From positions 1,488,001-1,552,000 of the forward strand of contig JAIXMN010000001.1 of the NCBI GenBank assembly GCA_025716815.1: DNA of 64,000 bases. The letters run 5' to 3'. The notes under the pieces were generated by a model. That model was not told the origin of the DNA, did no database searches, and saw nothing but the letters and a program-made list of their open reading frames with translations. The translations under genes were made by a program, and so were the position numbers. Position 1 is the first letter of the stretch, and each line of letters opens with the position of its first letter. This document shows positions 55,076 to 64,000 of the stretch, one piece after another. Source of the stretch: Dichotomocladium elegans. Its lineage: Eukaryota > Mucoromycota > Mucoromycetes > Mucorales > Lichtheimiaceae.

Positions 55076-58000
55076 ATGTCGTCCATCAATTCCTCCTGGG
55101 CCCAAGCCATCCCCGCCGCTCAAGGTCTTTACAATCCCGAACTTGAGAAGGATGCCTGTGGCGTGGGCTTCATGGTCCACGTCAAGGGCCAACGCTCCCA
55201 CAAGATCTTGACCGATGCCAGCCATATTCTTTGCAACATGACACATCGAGGCGCCAGCGGTGCTGATATCCGCGATGGCGATGGCGCGGGCGTCATGACC
55301 GGCATTCCCCATCAGTTCTTCGTCAACGAGGCGAAGCGCGAGCTCGGCATCGATTTGCCAGAGGAGGGAAAGTACGCCGTAGGTAATCTCTTCATGAAGG
55401 GCGACCCAGACGCTGTCGTCGAGAGCAAGCGCGTCTTTGAGGAGATGGCCAGTAATCTCCACCTGCGTGTCCTCGGCTGGCGCTCTGTCCCGCGCGACTC
55501 GTCCATCCTCGGTCCTGCTGCGAAGTCAAAGGAACCGGCCATCGAGCAGCCCTTCGTCGTTCTCGACGTTGACGAGTTCGACGAGCCCTTCTTTGAGCGC
55601 CAGCTTTACGTCCTGCGTAAGCACTCCACTCACACACTCACCATGGCAAAATGGTTCTACGTCTGCTCCCTCTCCAACAAGAACATCGTCTACAAGGGCC
55701 AGCTCACCCCCCGCCAGGTTTACCAATACTTCCATGATCTAAATAACGTTCAGTATACCACACACTTTGCCCTCGTCCACTCGCGTTTCTCTACAAACAC
55801 CTTTCCCTCCTGGGATCGTGCGCAGCCTATGCGCTGGTGTGCTCACAACGGTAAGGTTTTTTTTCTCCCTTCCTCCTTATCTTTCCATTCAAGCCCCGAT
55901 CTGATCTGTGTGACGATGACACATGCAAACGACTTAAATCTTATGTAATAGGCGAAATCAACACCCTGCGTGGTAACAAGAACTGGATGCGTTCACGCGA
56001 GGGTGTCATGAAGTCGGATAAGTTCGGCGACGAGCTTGAGCTTCTTTACCCCATCATCGAAGAGGGTGGTTCCGACTCTGCTGCTTTTGACAACGTTCTC
56101 GAGTTGCTGGTCATCAACGGCGTCCTGACCATGCCCGAAGCCGTCATGATGATGATTCCTGAAGCCTGGCAAAACAATGACCACATGGCGCCCGAGATGA
56201 AAGCTTTCTATCAGTGGGCTGCCTCTCTCATGGAACCCTGGGACGGTCCTGCGCTCTTCACTTTCTCAGACGGCCGCTACTGCGGCGCCTCATTGGATCG
56301 CAACGGTCTCCGACCCTGCCGTTACTATCTTACCTCCGACGACATCATGATCTGCGCCTCCGAAGTCGGCACCGTCAAGATCGACCCCGAGACCATTGTC
56401 GCCAAGGGCCGTCTCCAGCCTGGCCGCATGCTTCTCGTCGATACCGTGGAGGGTGTCATTGTCGACGACAAGCAACTCAAGCTTCAGACTGCTGCTAAGC
56501 GCAACTTTGTTGACTGGATCAAGAACCAGCGCATTTCCCTCGATGATGTTGTCGCCAAGGTGAATGCTGAAACCCCTTTCGCGTTGGAGCTCGACGAGAC
56601 TTCCATCAACGATGACCCTCGCCTCAAGGCGTTTGGCTACACACTTGAGCAGCTCAATCTGATCCTGATCCCCATGGCTTCGACGGGCAAGGAGCCTCTT
56701 GGGTCGATGGGCAACGACACTGCCCTTGCATGCTTGGCTGAGCAGCCCCGTCTTATTTACGAGTACTTCCGTCAGCTCTTTGCCCAGGTCACTAACCCGC
56801 CCATTGATCCTATCCGTGAGGAGATCGTCATGTCGCTCGAATGTAACGTTGGTCCAGAAGGCAACATCCTCGAGGTCGACGAATCCCAATGCCACCGCCT
56901 GCAACTCAAGTCGCCGATCCTCTCCATGGAGGAGCTCGCTGCCGTCAAGGCCATGGATGCCTTCTATCCTGGCTGGAAGGTCGCCACCGTTGATATCACC
57001 TTTTCGAAGGATGAGGGTGTCCAGGGCTATGTTCAGGCCCTGGAGCGTGTGTGCAATGAGGTTTCATCCCTCATTGAAGACGGCTACAAGGGCGTCGTGC
57101 TCTCCGACCGTGCCGTCTCCCAGGACCGCGTCGCGATCTCGTCGTTGATCGCTTCTGGAGGTGTGCACCACCACCTAGTCCGCAACAAGCAGCGCAGCCG
57201 CATCGCCCTCATGGTCGAGACTGCCGAGGCGCGCGAGGTCCATCATTTTTGCGTCCTGCTAGGCTACGGTGTGGATGCCATCTGCCCTTACCTCGCCATG
57301 GAGGCCATGCACAAGCTCTACCGCCAGAATGCCGTCCACGAGGGCAACACCCCGGCCTCGCTCGTCTACAAGTACAAGAAGGCCATCGACAACGGTATCC
57401 AGAAGGTCATGTCCAAGATGGGTATTTCCACGCTTGCTTCGTACAAGGGTGCCCAGATCTTTGAGGCGCTCGGTATCGATGACACCGTCATCTCCCGCTG
57501 CTTCGTCGGCACCGCCTCTCGCATCAAGGGCGCCACCTTTGATATCTTTGCACTCGATGCGCTTACCCTCCACGAGACAGGCTATCCGACCCGGAACGTT
57601 GTCCAGCCCATTGGACTGCCCGAGTCGGGTGAGTATCACTGGCGCGATGGCGGCGAGCCCCATATTGCCGACCCTACCGGTATTGCCCACCTTCAAGATG
57701 CCGTCCGCCAAAAGAACCAGTCCTCCTATGACGCCTACGCCCGAAACGCCTACGAGGCCATCAAAAAGTGTACTCTCCGTGGTATGCTTGAATTCAACTT
57801 TGACAACGCCAAGCCCATCCCTGTCGAAGAAGTCGAACCTTGGAGCGACATTGTCAAGCGCTTCGTCACAGGTGCCATGTCCTACGGTTCGATTTCCATG
57901 GAAGCACACAGTTCACTCGCTATTGCCATGAACCGTCTCGGCGGCAAGTCAAACACGGGTGAAGGTGGCGAGAAGCCCGAGCGCTCGATTCCGCTTTCCA

Positions 58001-61000
58001 ACGGAGACACCATGCGTTCGGCTATCAAACAGGTCGCATCTGGCCGTTTTGGTGTGACGAGCTTCTACTTGGCTGACTCGAATGAGCTCCAGATCAAGAT
58101 GGCCCAGGGCGCCAAGCCTGGCGAAGGTGGTGAGTTGGCCGGTGGTAAAGTATCCGAAGAGATTGCGTCGACGCGCAAGACCACGCCTGTAAGTTGATGC
58201 AAGCAAAGAAAAAGGAAGACCAGCGGATAGAGGGTTCTGAGCGATGATATTGATTCATTTCATTTAGGGAATTGGTCTCATTTCGCCTCCTCCTCATCAC
58301 GACATTTACTCCATTGAGGATCTTAGTCAGCTGATTTACGATCTGAAGTGCTCCAATCCTCGTGCGCGTGTGTCTGTCAAGCTTGTTTCGGAGGTGGGCG
58401 TGGGTATCGTCGCGTCGGGTGTCGCCAAGGCCAAAGCCGACCATATTTTGATTTCTGGCCACGATGGTGGCACCGGTGCCTCCCGCTGGACCGGCATCAA
58501 GTACGCCGGTCTCCCCTGGGAACTGGGTCTTGCCGAAACTCACCAAACCTTGGTCCTCAACGACTTGCGTGGTCGTGTCATCGTTCAGACGGACGGTCAG
58601 ATCAAGACCGGCCGGGATGCCATCATCGCCTGTTTGCTCGGTGCGGAGGAGTGGGGCTTTGCCACAACTCCTTTGATTGCCTTGGGTTGCACGATGATGC
58701 GCAAATGCCACTTGGTAAGGTTTCGCTACCTCTTGTTTTAGTTTTCATTCTCGCCGCTGAACTCGCTTTCTTCACCTTATTATAGAACACATGCCCCGTC
58801 GGCATTGCCACCCAGGACCCTGAACTGCGCAAGAAATTCGAGGGCAAGCCCGAGCATGTCGTCAACTTTTTCTACTATCTCGCCGAGGAGATGCGCTCGA
58901 TCATGTCTAAGCTCGGTTTCCGCACTATCAGAGAAATGGTCGGGCATGCTGAATATCTTCGTGTGAACGAATCGCTCCGCACATTCAAGACTGCCAACCT
59001 GGATTTGTCGCCCATCCTCACACCTGCTTCCTCGCTCCGTCCGGGTGTTGCTAACGTGTGTGTGACCAAGCAGCGCCATGGTCTCCACACTCGCCTCGAC
59101 AATTACTTTGTCGATGAGTCCGAGGCTGCCCTGTCCGACAAGGAGAAGGTCTTTATCGAGACGGAGGTCGTCAACACAGACCGAGCTCTCGGCACTACTT
59201 TGTCATACAACGTGTCCAAGCGCCACGGAGAGGCGGGTCTACCCGAGGGCACCATCCACATCAAGATGACAGGCTCTGCTGGTCAGTCGCTCGGCGCTTT
59301 CCTTGCACCTGGTGTTTTCTTTGAGCTCGAGGGTGATTCGAACGATTATGTTGGCAAGGGCCTCTCTGGTGGTAAGATCGCCATCTATCCTCCCAAGTGC
59401 TCCACCTTCAAATCTGAGGATAATATCATTGTCGGCAACGTGTGTCTGTACGGCGCCACCTCCGGCCAGGCCTACATTCGTGGTATCGCTGCCGAGCGAT
59501 TCTGTGTCCGTAACTCTGGCGCCAAGGCGGTCATCGAAGGTGTCGGTGATCACGGCTGTGAGTATATGACCGGTGGTCGTGTTGTCATTCTTGGCAGTAC
59601 CGGCCGTAACTTTGCGGCCGGCATGTCTGGCGGTATTGCGTACGTTCTGGATCTTGATGGCAAGTTCAAGCAGAAAGTCAACATGGAGATGGTCGCTCTC
59701 GAGACGGTCAATGACGATGAACGCATTGAAGAGCTGCGCGACATGATCGAGGACCACCGCCACTACACCGGCTCTGAGATCGCGGACCGCATCCTCTTGA
59801 ATTTCAACCAGTACCTCCCCAAGTTTGTGATGGTCATGCCCATTGAATACCGTGCCTTATTGGAAAAGCAACGTGCTTCGAAGACCGCCGAGGCTCCTCC
59901 TGTTGTCGAAGAGATTCCATCCGAACCTGTGAAGGCTGCCGAGCCAGTCGTAGAGGATGTGGAGGACAGTTTGCTTGACGAGGCCTCTATCCTCGAGCGT
60001 CGCGCCAAGCTCGACAAGATCCGCGGTTTCATGAAGTACAAACGCCGCGGCGAGGGTTATCGCAACGCAAAGAAGCGCACCTCGGACTGGGATGAGATCA
60101 ACTACCGCTTGACCCGTCCCCAGCTTCACGAGCAAGCAGCACGCTGCATGGACTGTGGTGTGCCCTTCTGCCAGTCCGACAATGGCTGCCCTATCGGTAA
60201 CATCATCCCCAAATGGAATGAGCTTGTCTTCAAGGACAACTGGAAGGAGGCACTGGATCGTCTCTTGATGACGAACAACTTCCCCGAATTCACTGGTCGT
60301 GTCTGGTACGTGAAGGGCAAGACCCTGGGGTGTCTTTGGCCAATGATATAAGCTTTACTGACATTTCTCTCTTTTTTTAGCCCTGCTCCTTGCGAGAATG
60401 CTTGCGTTGTTGGCATCTCTGAGCCGCCTGTGGCCATCAAGAGCATTGAGTGCGCTATCATCGACCGTGGTTTTGAGGAAGGCTGGATCAAGCCCAACCC
60501 GCCAGCTCAGCGCACCGGCAAGAAGATTGCGATCATCGGCTCTGGCCCTGCTGGCCTTGCGGCTGCTGATCAGCTGAACAAGGCGGGCCATACGGTGACT
60601 GTCTACGACCGCAACGATCGCATGGGCGGTCTACTGATGTATGGTATCCCCAACATGAAGCTCGACAAGGCGGTTGTCCAGCGCCGTCTTGATCTTCTCG
60701 AGGCCGAAGGCGTAGTCTTTGTGCCCAACACCCATGTCGGCGTTGATGTCGATGCGAATCAGCTCCGTGAGGAGAACGATGCTGTGATTGTTGCGACGGG
60801 CGCTACCTGGCCCCGTGATCTGAAGATCCCCGGCCGCGAGGCAGACGGCATTCACTTTGCGATGGAGTTCTTGCAGGCCAACACGAAGTCGCTTCTGGAT
60901 TCGAAGCTGGAGGATAACAACTATCTCTCTGCGAAGGACAAGAACGTGATTGTCATTGGTGGCGGTGACACCGGTAACGACTGCATTGGTACCTCCGTTC

Positions 61001-61584
61001 GCCATGGGTGCAAGTCGGTTGTCAACTTTGAGCTGCTGCCCCAGCCTCCATCCGAGCGCGCAAATGACAACCCATGGCCCCAGTTCGCTCGGGTCTACAA
61101 GGTCGACTACGGTCACGCCGAGGTCCAGGCTCACTTTGGCAAGGATCCGCGCGAGTACTGCGTGCTGTCGAAGGAGTTCCTGAAGGATGCGGATGGTCAC
61201 GTCACTGGTATCAAGACGGTGCGCGTCGAATGGACAAAGGATGGCTCTGGTCGCTGGCAGATGAAGGAGGTCGAGGGCTCTGAGGAGGTCTTTGAGGCCG
61301 ATCTGATTTTGCTCTCGATGGGTTTCCTGGGCCCTGAGGAGGCTGTAGTCAAGCAGCTGGAGCTCAAGCAAGACGGACGGTCAAACATCGAGACACCAAA
61401 GAACAAGTATTCGACCGCCTTGTCGGGCGTTTTTGCGGCTGGTGATTGCCGCCGCGGTCAGTCGCTCATCGTCTGGGGTATCAACGAGGGTCGTCAGTGC
61501 GCTCGCGAGGTCGACCTGTGGCTCATGGGCACCACCTACCTGCCTGTCGCGGGCGGCATCAATCGCCGAGCGATCACTGCCTAA
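55076..61584 (+). CDS. GLT1: NADH-dependent glutamate synthase (GOGAT)
   Basis: Converts glutamine plus 2-oxoglutarate to two glutamates with NADH; the key step of nitrogen assimilation with glutamine synthetase. Model join(55076..55850, 55952..58188, 58268..58714, 58786..60305, 60381..61584) gives 2060 aa, with alpha and beta parts fused as in yeast Glt1. A short propeptide precedes Cys28 ([11 protein letters not shown]), the type II glutaminase nucleophile. Glutaminase-domain motifs are [16 protein letters not shown] and [11 protein letters not shown]. The FMN synthase domain has [38 protein letters not shown] and the 3Fe-4S cysteines [15 protein letters not shown]. The C-terminal alpha-subunit beta-helix has [16 protein letters not shown]. 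After a Pro/Glu/Val linker, the beta part has the Cys clusters [11 protein letters not shown] and [13 protein letters not shown] site [15 protein letters not shown] and NAD site [11 protein letters not shown]. Strong C-ending codon use suggests high expression. Confidence 0.97.
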
Positions 61585-61764
61585 TTGCGACGCGAAAGAA
61601 TATCCGTAGCTCGCCATATACATATATACATATTATATAGATAGATAGATGTTCATTTTATTTTATTCTTATACCATAAAGAAACGCTCTTTCTTCTCTA
61701 CTCTGAATTTTTTTTAATTTCTGAATTTTTTCTACAGGTTTTCTCCCTCCAAAATATATTAGCC

Positions 61765-64000
61765 ATGGAGATCTCCAGGCACCAGTTCCATTCTCTGCTG
61801 CCGACTGTCAAAGAGGCCATTGACGAATGCGAGTTTATTGCCATTGACACAGAGCTCTCAGGTTTGTGGTGTCTTATCTTGGGAAAGAACGGTTTTGTCG
61901 CAGTCGAATATATATCTTACCTGCTGCACGCACGAACGCACGCGCTCGCTTGCGTATGCTATTGTTGATCAAGGTCTTCATCGGCCGGAAGGAAGCAAGC
62001 GGATGGACACGTTGGCCAATCGCTATGCTGAATATCGCGAGGCCACCCAGCGGTTTATGATTATCCAGTTTGGCCTCTGCACCTTCAAATGGGATGAGCC
62101 CGCGGGCCGGTACATTGCAAAGCCTTTCAACTTTTACATTTTCCCGACGAGCATGACCGGCAAGGTCCATGCCAATCGGTTGTTTCTCACGCAGGCACAA
62201 GCATTTGATTTTTTGGCCAAGCAAGGATTTGACTTCAACAAGGCAAGTATCCAAAAAAAAAGCATACGCACGCACGCAGGATTTTGTGTTTGGTGTGTGG
62301 TTGGGTTTGAGGCAAACTTGAACGAAATAAAAACCTTCCCGCGCCATCAACTCTAGTGGGTGTATCAGGGTATTCCGTACCTGACAGTGAAAGAAGAAGA
62401 AGCATTCGCGGCAGAGGCTAAACGCAAGCTGGAGGAAGACTGGCCGGATATCAAGATCGATGAAAAGGAAATTGGATTCGTCGAAGCGGCCAGGTATTAT
62501 GCCATGCATGCATCTCGCTCTCTGAACGGTTATCCTGACACGGTTGCTCTTAGGGACAAAATCAAAAAATGGGTCGAGGATCCAAAGAAAGGAGATGACC
62601 ATGATGGTGTTAATATCGACGCACGTAACGCGTACCAGCGCCGTTTGATCTATCAAGAAGTCAGAAACAAGTAAGGGCAAAAAAAAAAAGAGGGATTGCC
62701 CACCTCCCCACCCAAGGTTGGCTGAGATCGAAGATGTCTTTTTAGATATCCCGAACTCACTGCCGAGGGCCGATCTGGATTTATCCGAGTGATGCGACTG
62801 ACGGATGCGCAGCGAAAACGAAGAACAAAGGAACAGTTAGCAAGGATCAAGGTATAATTGCTATTATTGAAGAGAGAAAGGGTACACTCATCACACGATA
62901 TCAAGAAAGATTGCGAGGGCGCGGCGGGTTTCCGAAAGGTGATTGATATGATATCTGCCTCACGGAAACCGGTAGTTGGGCATAATATGCTCCTGGACAT
63001 TTGCCATATTATTGGCCAATTTGTCGAGCCTCTTCCAGAGGACCTAGGCGATTTCAAGCGACTAGCACACAAAGTATTTCCCTAGTGAGTATTGCGGCAA
63101 GGTAAAATGGGATCGATAACGGGACTCAACTGTCTATTTTTTCCCCTCCTTCTAGCATGGCTGACACTAAACATATCTGTGCAAGCTCGCCTCTTCTGCA
63201 AGTGAGGATGGTCTATATGATTTTTTCTTTTTTAACTTAACAATGGTCGTCTTTAGCCCATTATTGGCACGGCAACCTCGCTTGAGGTCTTACGCTTCGA
63301 GACAAATCTTGAGTTGTTCAGCAACCCGCGGATAGGTAAGCAGGCCTCTCCCTCGCCTCAAAGAATGGCTCGACGCTGATGTGTTTATGCAAGACATGGC
63401 GATGGAGTTCCCTCGGTATATCAATGACATGGCGCACGAGGCCGGTTATGATGCCTATATCACCGGCGCAGCATTTTTAAAAATACATTCTTATATGGGT
63501 AAGTTAGGGCGCACACACTGGGCCTCTTGTTGCGCGCTGAACGCATATCATCCATGCTCATGTACTGGCAAAACAGAAATGCAGATCAATCCGCCAAAAC
63601 CTCCAGCACCAGCACCTGAGCCTGAAGTCCCGGAAGAGGAAAAGAAGACTCGAGGCAGAAGGGACGAAAACGGTTGGGATATTTCAGACGATGAGGAGGA
63701 AGATGATCAAAATTGGCTGGCGGAAGAGGAGGAGGAAGTATACAATTACGGCTCAACGTACTTTCCGCTTCGCGACAAGGCGGGTGCGCCAACGGCCGTG
63801 CTTGCGGAGTACGTCAATAAGGCGGCCATGGTCCGCACTGGCTATGTGTGTTTTGATTTCGTGAACGCCGAGAGGATCGATGTGGGGGTGGATGGCTTCC
63901 ACATTCTGCTTCCGACTCGGACAGGGAAGGCGTTCCCGACCGAAGAGGCCCTGTCGGAGATCTTTGCAGAGTACGGCAAGTACGCGGTGGAGATGATTGA
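61765..64000 (+). CDS. PARN: Poly(A)-specific ribonuclease PARN (3' end beyond the window)
   Basis: 3'-5' deadenylase of the DEDD family. Nine exons are visible: 61765-61861, 61974-62242, 62357-62670, 62746-62851, 62906-63084, 63156-63201, 63257-63335, 63394-63498 and 63577 onward; all are in phase. The four acidic residues can be located: Asp and Glu in FIAIDTELSG (DxE), Asp in VVGHNMLLDICHIIGQF, and Asp in HEAGYDAYITGAAF. Other PARN marks are FIIQFGLCTFKW-like MIIQFGLCTFKWDE, FYIFPTS, FDFNKWVYQGIPYL, an insert with many Lys and Glu that corresponds to the R3H region, and LTAEGRSGFIRVM. After the nuclease comes an acidic disordered segment (ISDDEEEDDQNWLAEEEEE) and then the start of an RRM-like fold (YVCFDFVNAERIDVGVDGFH). 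The intron after FNK uses a GC donor. It starts 180 bp after GLT1. Confidence 0.94.

Noticed and set aside
55993..61406. Long antisense open frames opposite GLT1
   Set aside because: They mirror the strongly biased codon use of GLT1 and have no independent features.

Overview
The window is nuclear DNA of a filamentous fungus, most likely an early-diverging one (Mucoromycota, Mucorales-like). This rests on many short GT-AG introns (mostly about 60-120 nt), fungal-type genes (NADH-GOGAT fused in one chain, a Cch1 calcium channel, a prenylated Skt5/Chs4-like protein, an NDT80-type factor, a fungal HSF) and relics of a Tc1/mariner element. The organism is an inference; no rRNA or mitochondrial marker is present.

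Layout. 0.7-4.2 kb: a cytochrome P450 gene with two in-frame stops, then HEM4 (tail to tail with it) and ribosomal protein uS12 (RPS23) on the minus strand. 5.5-9.0 kb: an uncharacterised Pro/Ala-rich protein and a putative DNA-binding protein with a poly-Thr tract. 9.0-13.2 kb: a 4.3 kb gene-poor stretch. 13.3-14.0 kb: PMP24/PXMP4-like peroxisomal membrane protein. 14.2-15.65 kb: a hard-to-model block, possibly an unknown gene ending in a transmembrane helix. 15.6-16.7 and 26.8-27.6 kb: two decayed Tc1/mariner copies in the same orientation. Between them lie RPL34, an NDT80/PhoG-like transcription factor and an orphan type I membrane protein. 28.3-31.8 kb: Skt5/Chs4-like Sel1-repeat protein and ESCRT-III subunit Vps24, both minus strand. 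32.5-39.8 kb: CCH1, over 7 kb and heavily interrupted, minus strand. 41.9-44.3 kb: a protein with two tandem T1/BTB domains and a small zinc-finger protein. 46.3-48.4 kb: an NCS2 permease that resembles bacterial UraA/PyrP. 51.4-53.7 kb: a heat shock factor. 55.1-61.6 kb: GLT1. 61.8 kb to the end: a poly(A)-specific ribonuclease (PARN) that runs off the window.

The genes do not form one pathway. They are housekeeping genes (ribosome, heme, nitrogen assimilation, ESCRT, RNA decay) mixed with signalling and cell-wall functions. Intergenic regions are rich in microsatellites (CA, CT, TA, GT). Splice junctions were inferred by eye from splice-site consensus and reading-frame continuity, and each joined model given below keeps frame. 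CCH1 exon borders were not fully resolved. No clear new defence or mobile system was found. The most unusual items are the UraA-like permease with eight introns, the tandem T1 protein, the divergent domain-I pore of Cch1, the putative 34-nt intron and the decaying P450.
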